DNA from: Sulfitobacter aestuariivivens
GTDB lineage: Bacteria; Pseudomonadota; Alphaproteobacteria; Rhodobacterales; Rhodobacteraceae
NCBI RefSeq assembly: GCF_014763045.1
Contig: NZ_JACTAG010000002.1
Span: 248,001 to 312,000, forward strand
DNA: 64,000 nt
Reading direction: 5' to 3'
In this document: positions 26,849 through 35,204 of the stretch, one piece after another
Numbering within the stretch: position 1 is the first letter of the stretch
Layout of the letters: each line of letters starts with the position of its first letter
Notes under the pieces: generated by a model
What the model was told of the DNA's origin: nothing
Seen by the model: only the letters and a program-made list of their open reading frames with translations
The model's database searches: none
Position numbers and translations under genes: made by a program

Positions 26849-27760
26849 ATGTCCCTCAGACCGACTTTAGAAACCCGCCGCGCCATTCCGACGATGGAAG
26901 GCGCGGGCGTGAAACTGCACCGTGCCTTTGGCTTTCAGGATCCAAGTGAACTGGACCCCTTTCTGCTTTTCGACGACTTCCGCAATGAACGTCCCGAGGA
27001 TTTCGAGAAGGGATTTCCCTGGCATCCGCACCGCGGGATCGAAACAATCACCTACGTCCTGGAGGGTACGGTTGAACATGGCGACAGCCTCGGCAATGTT
27101 GGCACGCTGGGTGCAGGCGATGTGCAATGGATGACCGCAGGTTCGGGCATCCTGCATCAGGAAATGCCACACGGAAACGCACGCGGCCAGATGCATGGAT
27201 TTCAGCTGTGGGGTAATCTGCCAGCCGATCAAAAGATGACCGCCCCGCGCTATCAGGATGTCACGGCGGCTGATATTCCGGTGGTGACGGACGATGACGG
27301 CACCCGCGTTAAAGTAATTACCGGCAGTTTCTGGGGCCAGACGGGCCCAGTGGACGGCATTGCCGCAGATCCGCAATATCTGGATGTTTTTGTCCCGGCC
27401 GGTGTGAAAAAGACCTTCCGGATCGATACGTACCGCCGCGCATTTGCCTATGTTTTTGATGGTGCCGGTGCTTTCGCCGATGCCTCCGCCCCGTCCGGTG
27501 TGCTGCTGGAAAAAGAAGTCGCGGGACAAGAGGTCAATATCCGCGATCTGTCCGGCGACCGGACGCTCATCCGGTTTGGCACCGGCGACGAGGTCACGGT
27601 GCAAGCGGGCCCGGAAGGCATTCGTTTCCTTCTGATTTCCGGCGCCCCCATTGAGGAACCGGTGGCCTGGCATGGACCGATCGTGATGAACACGCGCGCG
27701 GAGCTGGAAAAGGCATTCGCTGATCTGCGCAACGGCACCTTCATCGCGCCGGTGCATTGA
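26849..27760 (+). CDS. Pirin family protein
   Basis: A 303-aa bicupin. The N-terminal cupin has the metal-binding pattern PHRGIETITYVLEG with HGDSLGN and later HQEMP, fitting the Fe-binding H-x-H...H-E set of pirins, and the phrase GMHGFQLW-like QMHGFQLWGNL is diagnostic. The C-terminal pirin domain follows from about residue 180. Bacterial pirins can act as quercetinase-like dioxygenases or redox regulators. The start follows AGGAG. It is 134 bp after the epimerase-like gene and probably has its own promoter. Confidence 0.9.
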   Translation: MSLRPTLETRRAIPTMEGAGVKLHRAFGFQDPSELDPFLLFDDFRNERPEDFEKGFPWHPHRGIETITYVLEGTVEHGDSLGNVGTLGAGDVQWMTAGSGILHQEMPHGNARGQMHGFQLWGNLPADQKMTAPRYQDVTAADIPVVTDDDGTRVKVITGSFWGQTGPVDGIAADPQYLDVFVPAGVKKTFRIDTYRRAFAYVFDGAGAFADASAPSGVLLEKEVAGQEVNIRDLSGDRTLIRFGTGDEVTVQAGPEGIRFLLISGAPIEEPVAWHGPIVMNTRAELEKAFADLRNGTFIAPVH

Positions 27761-27925
27761 TCCGACAAGGCAGAGATCTAAGCCCGAACAGGCCAAACGT
27801 TGCGACCAAGGGGCTTGAGGATCCGACAATTTTCTCAAGCCGCCTTGCGCGAAAACGCATAGCCCCCTGCCTCGAAGGTTTCGGTGCAAAAAGGGGGCTC
27901 AGGTCCGATCCACGCGCCTGGAATG

Positions 27926-27947
27926 AAAATCGCGCCGCAAGGCGCGG
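27926..27947 (-). terminator. Intrinsic terminator of the TetR gene
   Basis: On the minus strand CGCGCC-ttgc-GGCGCG is followed by ATTTT. It lies directly after the TetR-like gene stop. Confidence 0.65.
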
Positions 27948-27955
27948 CATTTGGA

Positions 27956-28549
27956 TCACGCGGCGACGGCCTTGCGCACCATGTCCCAATATTGCCGGCT
28001 CACTTCATCAAGCGACAGGCGCCCGCCGCTGCGAAACCATGTGTTTACGCCGGTCAGCATCGCAATGATCGCCAAAGTGACGATCTTTGTATCGGCCACC
28101 TCGAAAACGCCCGCTTTCTGCCCATCGCGCAGGATGGCTTCCAGACGGTCCTCGTAATCGCGCCGCAACGCCTCGATCCGGGCAAAGTTGTCCGGCGCAA
28201 GATTGCGCAGTTCCATATAGGCAATAAACACCGCATCGGGCCGGTCGGCATGAAAGCTAAGATGGAACTCTACAAAAGTCCGGAGCCTCTCTTCCGGTGG
28301 GGCATCCGCCTGATCGGGCACCGCGTCGAGCAGATCCATCATATGGCTCTGCATCAGATCGAACAGCAACGTCTGCTTGTCTGGTGTATAGTTGTAAAGC
28401 GCACCGGCCTGCACGCCCACATCCGCGGCTATCGCACGCATTGAGACCGCCGCATAGCCGCCTTTGGCAAAGAGCCGCAGCGCCGCTTCACGCACACGCG
28501 GGCCGGTAATGTCAGAATGAGAACCAGTGGTACGGGCCATGTCTCTCAT
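27956..28549 (-). CDS. TetR/AcrR family transcriptional regulator
   Basis: A 197-aa repressor: helix-turn-helix near residues 18-62 (RVREAALRLFAKGGYAAVSM, then VGVQAGALYNYTPDKQTLL), and a ligand-binding C-terminal half with no named ligand. A TGAAC-N4-GTTCA site lies 5 bp upstream of the start and between it and the divergent lipoprotein gene, so it probably represses itself and perhaps that neighbour. Two ATGs (28549, 28540) are possible starts. Confidence 0.88.
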   Translation of the reverse strand: MRDMARTTGSHSDITGPRVREAALRLFAKGGYAAVSMRAIAADVGVQAGALYNYTPDKQTLLFDLMQSHMMDLLDAVPDQADAPPEERLRTFVEFHLSFHADRPDAVFIAYMELRNLAPDNFARIEALRRDYEDRLEAILRDGQKAGVFEVADTKIVTLAIIAMLTGVNTWFRSGGRLSLDEVSRQYWDMVRKAVAA

Positions 28550-28553
28550 TTAA

Positions 28554-28567
28554 TGAACAATCGTTCA
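28554..28567. promoter_or_regulatory. Likely TetR-family operator
   Basis: TGAACAATCGTTCA, five-base inverted arms around four bases, set in AT-rich sequence between two divergent genes. This shape is typical of operators for FadR/PsrA-like TetR regulators. Confidence 0.5.
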
Positions 28568-28617
28568 AAAGCAAAGCCTGCTTGCGCGGCCCCCGCTGGC
28601 TGGTGCAAAGAGAAGTC

Positions 28618-28914
28618 ATGCGCCGTGCCTTCGTGATCCCTGCCCTTGTGATGGGCCTTCTGTCCCTGGGCGCCTGCACCCAGTTTCCGGAATTGGACCG
28701 CACAGTTTCGCCGCAACTGGAAAACGCCGATTATCCGGCACTTGTCCCGCTAGAGCCGCTGCTGGCGCAGGCCACCGCCGGGCGCGTTGATGCAGCCCGG
28801 ACCGAAGCCGGTCTGCTGGGCCGCGTCGCGCGTCTCAAGGCACGGGCGGCGCGGCTGCGAGGGTCAGTGCTCAGCGGGCGCGAACGCCAGCGTCTTGCGC
28901 AGGGGCTGCAATAG
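28618..28914 (+). CDS. Small outer- or inner-membrane lipoprotein
   Basis: A 98-aa protein with a lipoprotein signal: positive MRR, hydrophobic FVIPALVMGLL and lipobox SLGAC (Cys at about residue 20). The mature part is short, Ala/Leu/Arg-rich and probably helical (LLGRVARLKARAARLRG). It is divergent from the TetR gene and 138 bp before hom. I do not know the family. Confidence 0.7.
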   Translation: MRRAFVIPALVMGLLSLGACTQFPELDRTVSPQLENADYPALVPLEPLLAQATAGRVDAARTEAGLLGRVARLKARAARLRGSVLSGRERQRLAQGLQ

Positions 28915-29052
28915 TCACTTTCCCAACCCCGTTTTGCCGCGCTCACCCCGCCATGGTTGTCCTAAAGCGTGGCGGCATTCAAACCCGCGTTGCGCGTGTC
29001 GGTGCAACCCGCTACATCGCAATGCAACACAGCTTTGCGAAAGGAACACCGC

Positions 29053-30339
29053 ATGTCTCAGCCTCTCCGTCTCGGGATCGCAGGTCTTGGCACCGTGGGT
29101 GTTGGCGTTGTGCGCATTTTGCGCCAGCAGGCGGCCCTTCTGACGGCCCGCACAGGTGCAAAGCTGACGATCTCAGCAGTGTCCGCCCGCTCCAAGGGGC
29201 GGGACCGTGGCGTTTCGCTTTCCGGATATGCGTGGGAGGACGATCCCGTCGTCTTGGCAAAACGGGACGATGTGGATGTCTATGTCGAACTGATGGGGGG
29301 CGAGGACGGCCCGGCCAAAGCGTCGGTAGAGGCGGCGATTGCGGCAGGCAAACACGTCGTGACGGCCAACAAGGCAATGCTGGCCCTGCATGGTCAGGCA
29401 TTGGCCGAGGCCGCCGAGGCAACAGGCGTCGCGCTGCGTTACGAGGCCGCCGTGGCCGGTGGCATCCCGGTGATCAAATCCCTGATGGAGGGGCTTGCAG
29501 GCAATGAGATCACCCGCGTGATGGGCGTCATGAACGGGTCCTGCAACTACATCCTGACGCGGATGGAAAGCTCCGGCAAAACCTATCAGGACATTTTCGC
29601 CGAAGCCGATGGTCTGGGCTATCTCGAGGCGGATCCGCAGCTGGACGTCGGCGGCATTGATGCCGCCCACAAGCTGGCGATCCTCAGCAGCATCGCCTTT
29701 GGCACGCGCGTCGATTTCGATGGTATTCAGCTTGAGGGGATCGAACGCGTCAGCATTGATGACATCCGCGCGGCCGCTGACATGGGCTACAAAATCAAAC
29801 TTCTGGGTGTCACCGAAAAGACCGGGCGCGGGCTCGAACAGCGCATGCAGCCTTGTCTTGTGCCCGACACATCGCCCCTGGGCCAGCTTGAGGGCGGCAC
29901 CAACATGGTGGTCATCGAAGGCGACGCAGTGGGCCAGATCGTGTTGCGCGGCGCCGGCGCGGGTGAAGGCCCGACCGCCTCTGCGGTGCTTGCTGATATC
30001 TGTGATATCGCCAGGGGCGTCCGGGGCCCGGTCTTTGGCCAGCCTGCCAGCACATTGGAAACGTCAACCCGTGCATCGTCGCAGCGTCCCGCCGCATACT
30101 ACCTGCGCATGGCGCTTGTGGACAAACCCGGCGCGCTGGCCAAGATCGCCACGGTTCTGGGAGAGGCTGGTGTCAGCATCTACCGCATGCGCCAGTACGA
30201 GCACGATGAGCCCTCGGCCCCCGTTCTGATCGTAACCCACAAGACCACCCGCGCAGCACTTGACGCCGCTCTTGATGCGATGGACGGCACAGGCGTACTT
30301 GCCGGGGCCCCTGTGGCTTTGCGGATCGAAGAGGTCTGA
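29053..30339 (+). CDS. hom: Homoserine dehydrogenase
   Basis: Converts aspartate semialdehyde to homoserine with NAD(P)H, towards threonine and methionine. The 428-aa protein has the Rossmann start LGIAGLGTVGVGVV, the active-site phrase GGIPVIKSLMEGLAGNEI, MGVMNGSCNYILT and DGLGYLEADPQLDVGGIDAAHKLAIL (in parts), plus a C-terminal ACT domain (YYLRMALVDKPGALAKIATV), which usually gives feedback control by threonine. The start at 29053 follows AAAGGA. Confidence 0.96.
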   Translation: MSQPLRLGIAGLGTVGVGVVRILRQQAALLTARTGAKLTISAVSARSKGRDRGVSLSGYAWEDDPVVLAKRDDVDVYVELMGGEDGPAKASVEAAIAAGKHVVTANKAMLALHGQALAEAAEATGVALRYEAAVAGGIPVIKSLMEGLAGNEITRVMGVMNGSCNYILTRMESSGKTYQDIFAEADGLGYLEADPQLDVGGIDAAHKLAILSSIAFGTRVDFDGIQLEGIERVSIDDIRAAADMGYKIKLLGVTEKTGRGLEQRMQPCLVPDTSPLGQLEGGTNMVVIEGDAVGQIVLRGAGAGEGPTASAVLADICDIARGVRGPVFGQPASTLETSTRASSQRPAAYYLRMALVDKPGALAKIATVLGEAGVSIYRMRQYEHDEPSAPVLIVTHKTTRAALDAALDAMDGTGVLAGAPVALRIEEV

Positions 30340-30548
30340 AGCACTGCGGTGCGTGGCTGACATTTCGTATTGTGAAACGTGCAAGCGGTGAATAGCCTGA
30401 TCCCTGTCAGGAGACAGAGGCATGCAACAGAGTATCGTCCTTGTCGCGCAACACAGGTGCAGGGTCAGCTAAGGGTTTTCCACATCTGAACACATGCGGC
30501 CCCGATGCCTGTCGGGGGCTTTTTTCATCCTCATCAGGCCCAACCGCC
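30340..30548 (+). other. 209-bp intergenic stretch with strong terminator; possible leader or small RNA
   Basis: No supported ORF apart from an unconvincing upstream extension of the MFS gene. The last third carries a strong terminator 24 bp before the MFS ATG. The piece could be the long hom 3' end, a small RNA or an attenuating leader. No known riboswitch was recognised. Confidence 0.35.
30498..30525 (+). terminator. Rho-independent terminator
   Basis: GGCCCCGA-tgcctg-TCGGGGGC followed by six T. Stem of seven or eight base pairs. It lies 159 bp after hom and 24 bp before the MFS start. Confidence 0.8.
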
Positions 30549-31745
30549 ATGCCCCGCCACATTACACCACCTCATTTGATGACCCTGATCCTGCTTGCCG
30601 GGTTTTCACCCCTGTCGCTGAACATGTTCATGCCGTCGCTTGCCAATATCGCCGACGATCTGTCGACAAGCTATGCCACCGTCAGTTGGTCAGTGTCAGG
30701 ATATCTGGCGATCACTGCGGTCATCCAACTGATCATCGGCCCTCTGTCGGACAGGATCGGACGGCGCCCGGTTCTGCTGATCGCGGTACTGACTTTCGGT
30801 GTGGCATCTGTCGGATGTGTCCTGGCGCAAGACATCGAAACCTTCATCTTCTTTCGCATGTTTCAGGGCGGCATGACGGCAGGCTACACGTTGTCGATGG
30901 CCATCGTGCGCGATACCCGCTCCGAAAGAGAGGCCGTGGGCCTTATCGGCTACATCGGCATGTCGATGGCCATTGCACCGATGTTGGGGCCCATGCTGGG
31001 CGGCGTACTGGACACAGCGTTTGGCTGGCGCGCGATATTTGTCTTTTATGCCGCGTCCGGCTTCTTTCTCTTTGCGCTGTGCTGGGTCGATTTGGGAGAA
31101 ACAAAGCAAAAAGTGGCCCTTGACCCGGCAACCCCGTCCGCGCCCGCGACGGTGCTGCTGCGCGAACCGCTCTTTTGGGCCTATGCGTTGTGCGGGGCCT
31201 TTTCTGTGGGGGCGTTCTATATCTTTCTGACCGGCGCGCCGCTTGTCGCCCGTGCCAACTTTGGCGTCTCTACAGCACAGCTTGGCGTCTATATCGGGTC
31301 CATCACGATCGGCTTTATGCTGGGCGGCTTCATTGCAGGTCGGTTCGGACCACGCTACGCGCCAACAACGATGATGATCGCGGGCCGGGTCGTCGCCTGT
31401 AGCGGATTATCTGCCGGATTGGCCCTCTTGGCGCTTGGATCAACTGATCCACTGCTCTTTTTCGCCAGCACTGTGTTCGTGGGGCTGGGGAACGGCATTA
31501 CCATGCCGGGCAGCAACGCCGGAGCCATGTCAGTGCGCCCCGAATTCGCAGGCAGCGCTGCTGGCTGGACCGGCGCGCTGATCGTGACGGGCGGGGCGGT
31601 ATTGACTGCGCTGACCGGCATGTTTGTCACCGAAACCAACGGCGCGCAAATGCTGCTGGTGCTGATGCTCGCGTCATCCGCTGCGGGTCTTGTCCTTGCA
31701 ATGTGGGCAGCGCGGCTGCGACGATACGGCAGGCGCGCGGTATAG
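30549..31745 (+). CDS. MFS multidrug exporter, Bcr/CflA-like
   Basis: A 398-aa, 12-helix major facilitator. Typical Bcr/CflA features: LSLNMFMPSLANIADDLST, GPLSDRIGRRPVLL (loop 2-3 motif A), FRMFQGGMTAGYTLSMAIV and IGYIGMSMAIAPMLGPMLGG (motif C). It probably exports drugs or metabolites using protons. No ribosome-binding site stands out before ATG 30549. It is convergent with bphP. Confidence 0.88.
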   Translation: MPRHITPPHLMTLILLAGFSPLSLNMFMPSLANIADDLSTSYATVSWSVSGYLAITAVIQLIIGPLSDRIGRRPVLLIAVLTFGVASVGCVLAQDIETFIFFRMFQGGMTAGYTLSMAIVRDTRSEREAVGLIGYIGMSMAIAPMLGPMLGGVLDTAFGWRAIFVFYAASGFFLFALCWVDLGETKQKVALDPATPSAPATVLLREPLFWAYALCGAFSVGAFYIFLTGAPLVARANFGVSTAQLGVYIGSITIGFMLGGFIAGRFGPRYAPTTMMIAGRVVACSGLSAGLALLALGSTDPLLFFASTVFVGLGNGITMPGSNAGAMSVRPEFAGSAAGWTGALIVTGGAVLTALTGMFVTETNGAQMLLVLMLASSAAGLVLAMWAARLRRYGRRAV

Positions 31746-31757
31746 AACCGGGCCGGG

Positions 31758-34328
31758 CTATGCCAGCGCGTTGGTCACCGCCGCCCGCACAGCATCCGCG
31801 CTGAACGGCTTCTTGATCACCTCAGATGGCGGATACCCCCCCGTGATCTCATCTGCATCGCCGTAGCCCGTGGCCAACACAAACGGAATTCCTTTTGCGG
31901 CCAACACCTCAGCAACCGAAATCGATGTTTGATCACCAAGGTTTACATCCAACAATGCAAATCGGATCGAACGCTCGCCGATCAGCGCAATCGCATCTTC
32001 GCAATTGCTGGCCATATGCACCTGATCCGCCCCAAGACTGCTAAGGATATCAGTTGCCTCCAGCGCGATGATCATGTTGTCCTCAAGCACCAGAAATTCG
32101 CCGCCACTGGTTGCCGGGACAGGTTGAATGGACGGCGCGTCAGCCGCAGGGTCTTCGGCCGCAGCGGTTTGCTGTTGGGTGCCAGCCACGGCGTTCGCGG
32201 GCAGCAGCAGATCCGCCTCAAAGCCGCTGACAAGATAGCGGGTTTCAACCTTGCCCTTCAGCTCGAAGGGGATCGTGTTTTCAATGATCGTGCTGCCAAA
32301 CCCGCGCCGGGTAGGCGCCTTTACCGGCGGTCCCCCCTTGTCGCGCCACTTGATCTCGAGGGCTCCGTCGGGCTGCATCTGCAGATCGACGCTGACAACA
32401 CCTGCCTTGTCGGTCAGTGCACCATATTTTGCAGAATTGGTAATCAGTTCGTGGATCACAAGCGCCATGGTCGAAAACGCCTCGGGTGCCAAAAGCGGCA
32501 CGTCCCCGGTGACCTGCAGACGCTCGTCACGCCCAGCCAGAAACGCTTTGGCTTCGACCTCGATCAGCGTGCGCAGCGGGCTGGGTCCCCAGGCCTGACT
32601 GGTCAGCTGATCATGGGCGCGGGCAAGCGCCTGCACGCGCCCATCCAGCACCATCGTATAGGTCGCGATATCCGGCGCACCCGACTTGCTTTGCGAGACC
32701 AGCCCCTTGATCAGGTTCAGAATGTTTCGCACGCGGTGGTTCAGTTCCGCAATCAAGAGCACCTGCTTGTCGGCTGCCTTCTGACGCGCGGCATTGGCTT
32801 CATCCGTCAGTTTCAGGACTATCTCGATCAAGGACAGACGCAACGATTCCGCGACGCGCTCTTCGGCTTCGGTCCAGGGCTCGGACGTGCCGCGCACCAT
32901 CTCCGTCCAGACATCAAAGCTCTTGCGGGGCGTCAGCCGCACACCGTTCGGCCCGACCTCGACCGGTTTCTCAGGATTGCCACCCCAACGCACGGATCGG
33001 GCGATCTCGCGCCGCGTGAACACGATGTAGTCTCGTGGCGTGCGCGAAATCGGTATCGCCAGCAGACCAGCGACACGGTCTTGCAGAATTTCGGCGTCAG
33101 ACCATACCTCACCAAGAGTGTGGGTCGCAAAGGGTTTGCCCTGCGTCGTGGTGTTCAGGAAACGCACAAGCTTGTGGAATTCCGCCTCGCTTGGCGCGTC
33201 GCCAAGCTGCGCATAACGCCCATCAAAATAGACGCAAATGCCGTCACAGGGCACCAAAGACCGCAGATTATCCGCGATGGCATCAAACCCCTCGATCAGG
33301 TCGGCCCCTGCTGACAGGCGCACCATCAACTGATCATGCATCTGCCGCGCGGCGCGATCGTCGGCCCGGGCTTCCTGCTCGCGCAGACTGGCCAGTTCGT
33401 AAGAGAAAAACTGCGAAAACAGCTCAATAGCGGTCCGGCGCTCGTAATCTACATAATGCGCTGACCGATGGTGGCAGGCAAAAAGACCCCATAACTTTCC
33501 GTCCTGCAGAATGGACACCGACATCGACGCGCTGACACCCATGTTGCGCAGATATTCGAGGTGGATAGGTGAAACGGCCCGCGTGATCGCCAAGGACAGA
33601 TCCAGCGGATCGCCATCTGGACTGACTTGCGGCACGATCTGGGACACATCGCCATCGACATCGGCAATCAACCGCAACGGGCTGCGCATATAAAGCGCGC
33701 GCGCCTGCGCCGGGATATCACTGGCAGGATACCGAAGGCCCAGAAACGCCTCCATATCCGGGGCGACGTGTTCGGCAATCACTTCACCCGAATGATCCGG
33801 CGCAAAGCGGTACATCATCACCCTGTCAAACCCTGACAGAACCTGAATCGCGCGCACCGCCATCTTGCAGGCGTCCGCAACCGACTTGGCGGCTTTGACC
33901 CGCGCAAGAAGCGGCTGCACCATCGCCATTTCGTCCCGGTCATTGGTGTCTTGCTTGGGCTCGAACTCGTACACGAACGACTGCCCCGACACGTGGATCG
34001 AAACGTCAAAGGCACGCCCGTCGCGCATCACGTCGTAGCCAAACAGGCGCGCGGTCTCGATCCCGGTGCTGAGCATCTGCAATTTGGTGCGCAGATCATG
34101 CACCGTCTGCGCGGGCAGATGATCCTGCAGACGCGTGCCGATCACATCCTCCACAGAGGGGCCCAGCAGCGTCGCGATATTGTCTGAGACATGGTTGATC
34201 ATGAAATCAAGCGAGGTGGACAGCAGGCAACCATAGGCCTGCACACCGCCCAGAAGGTGGATCTGTTCGCGTTCGCAATTTGACAGGTCAACCGGCACCG
34301 AAGTACCGGAGGTCGCATTTTCAGTCAT
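31758..34328 (-). CDS. bphP: Bacteriophytochrome hybrid: PAS-GAF-PHY, HWE-type kinase, receiver
   Basis: A red/far-red light sensor of 856 aa. Cys18 in DLSNCEREQIHLLGG is where bacteriophytochromes bind biliverdin. The GAF domain has PASDIP (Asp near 204) and the PHY domain ends near 500. The output is an HWE/HisKA_2 kinase: ELNHRVRNILNLIKGL (His near 531), VIHELITNSAKYGAL, IKWRDKGGPP and GFGSTIIEN. A C-terminal receiver domain follows (from about 742; EDNMIIALEA, LLDVNLGD with Asp near 793, IKKPFSADAV), so phosphate may pass within the protein. The gene overlaps bphO by 4 bp (ATGA) and is expressed with it. Confidence 0.93.
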   Translation of the reverse strand: MTENATSGTSVPVDLSNCEREQIHLLGGVQAYGCLLSTSLDFMINHVSDNIATLLGPSVEDVIGTRLQDHLPAQTVHDLRTKLQMLSTGIETARLFGYDVMRDGRAFDVSIHVSGQSFVYEFEPKQDTNDRDEMAMVQPLLARVKAAKSVADACKMAVRAIQVLSGFDRVMMYRFAPDHSGEVIAEHVAPDMEAFLGLRYPASDIPAQARALYMRSPLRLIADVDGDVSQIVPQVSPDGDPLDLSLAITRAVSPIHLEYLRNMGVSASMSVSILQDGKLWGLFACHHRSAHYVDYERRTAIELFSQFFSYELASLREQEARADDRAARQMHDQLMVRLSAGADLIEGFDAIADNLRSLVPCDGICVYFDGRYAQLGDAPSEAEFHKLVRFLNTTTQGKPFATHTLGEVWSDAEILQDRVAGLLAIPISRTPRDYIVFTRREIARSVRWGGNPEKPVEVGPNGVRLTPRKSFDVWTEMVRGTSEPWTEAEERVAESLRLSLIEIVLKLTDEANAARQKAADKQVLLIAELNHRVRNILNLIKGLVSQSKSGAPDIATYTMVLDGRVQALARAHDQLTSQAWGPSPLRTLIEVEAKAFLAGRDERLQVTGDVPLLAPEAFSTMALVIHELITNSAKYGALTDKAGVVSVDLQMQPDGALEIKWRDKGGPPVKAPTRRGFGSTIIENTIPFELKGKVETRYLVSGFEADLLLPANAVAGTQQQTAAAEDPAADAPSIQPVPATSGGEFLVLEDNMIIALEATDILSSLGADQVHMASNCEDAIALIGERSIRFALLDVNLGDQTSISVAEVLAAKGIPFVLATGYGDADEITGGYPPSEVIKKPFSADAVRAAVTNALA

Positions 34329-34903
34329 GTAAGAACCGCTCTCTCACTGCCATCAGGGATAGGACTATGATGTGTTGTGGCAAAAAGAGTAAAGAGCGAT
34401 CTCACGTCAGCTATCACCCAATCCGCTCGCGGGCTGTCGGGGTCGATGCGATCCAGATCGGCGCAGGTCTCTCGCCACAATGTGCCGCTGTCCGTCAGCG
34501 CAAAGTACGCCCCTGCCGCCTTGACCCGCGCGTCAGCGGACAAAGCCCAGTTGCGTTTCAGGACTTTGCTGCCCAGCCGGGACCCCGCAACCATGTAATC
34601 GATGGCAATCGGATCACATCCCAAGACAGGCTCTGACGGTGCTGCCGGGCCTGGCAAACCAAGTGATTTGAGATCAAGTTTGATGGCGGACGTCAGCGCC
34701 CCCAAAAGCGCAGCGGACCGTGCGGCCGCGCCGCAAATATCATGCATGACGCCAAAACAACTGCCATGCACTGACAGAAATTCACCGAACCCATCGGCGG
34801 CCTGCAAGTCCAGCTTTGAGAATCGCGTGTCCACGCGCGCGTGATCGTCGCGGGTCTCCGTCCGCAGCCGATGGCGAAAACTGTCTGGCACTTTCTTCAA
34901 CAC
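34325..34903 (-). CDS. bphO: Haem oxygenase-like protein BphO (biliverdin supply)
   Basis: A 192-aa haem oxygenase-fold protein. The proximal His is probably that in RDDHARVDTRFSKL, a standard place; VAGSRLGSKVLKRNW matches the distal helix region of BphO-type enzymes. It should open haem to biliverdin IX-alpha, the chromophore of the phytochrome whose gene it overlaps. The start is GTG and uncertain; another GTG four codons in is possible. The pairing with bphP strengthens the call. Confidence 0.85.
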   Translation of the reverse strand: MLKKVPDSFRHRLRTETRDDHARVDTRFSKLDLQAADGFGEFLSVHGSCFGVMHDICGAAARSAALLGALTSAIKLDLKSLGLPGPAAPSEPVLGCDPIAIDYMVAGSRLGSKVLKRNWALSADARVKAAGAYFALTDSGTLWRETCADLDRIDPDSPRADWVIADVRSLFTLFATTHHSPIPDGSERAVLT

Positions 34904-35204
34904 CTTTAGGGTTCAGCGGTCACGCACCAACAAGACCACGCGACAGAGCCTCGACACAAGTCGTGACTGCGTAACGGCATGTCATTACGCCATGTTTCTC
35001 GCTGCAGTCATTAATCTATGACACAATGCGATGGCTGTTCTTGTGATGACGTTCCGTCATCGTGGTCCCGTGGATCAAGCGCCTTTCAGTGACAAAAACC
35101 TGCGCGCGCACTATGAAAAGGGCCATTGGACCGACCCAAGCTTGTAACGGGATACACCAGCCGATAGATGGAATGACCATATCCCGTCAGCCAAGGACCT
35201 GCCG
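34904..35204. other. 301-bp divergent intergenic region between bphO and glpX
   Basis: No gene is seen. It must hold promoters for bphO-bphP (left) and glpX (right). It contains a perfect palindrome at 35045-35061 and a looser one, GCGTAA (34969-34974) / TTACGC (34985-34990). Confidence 0.6.
35045..35061. promoter_or_regulatory. Perfect palindrome GATGACG-ttc-CGTCATC
   Basis: Seven-base perfect arms around three bases, 144 bp from the glpX start and 142 bp from the bphO start. This could be an operator for either gene. No known consensus was matched. Confidence 0.4.
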
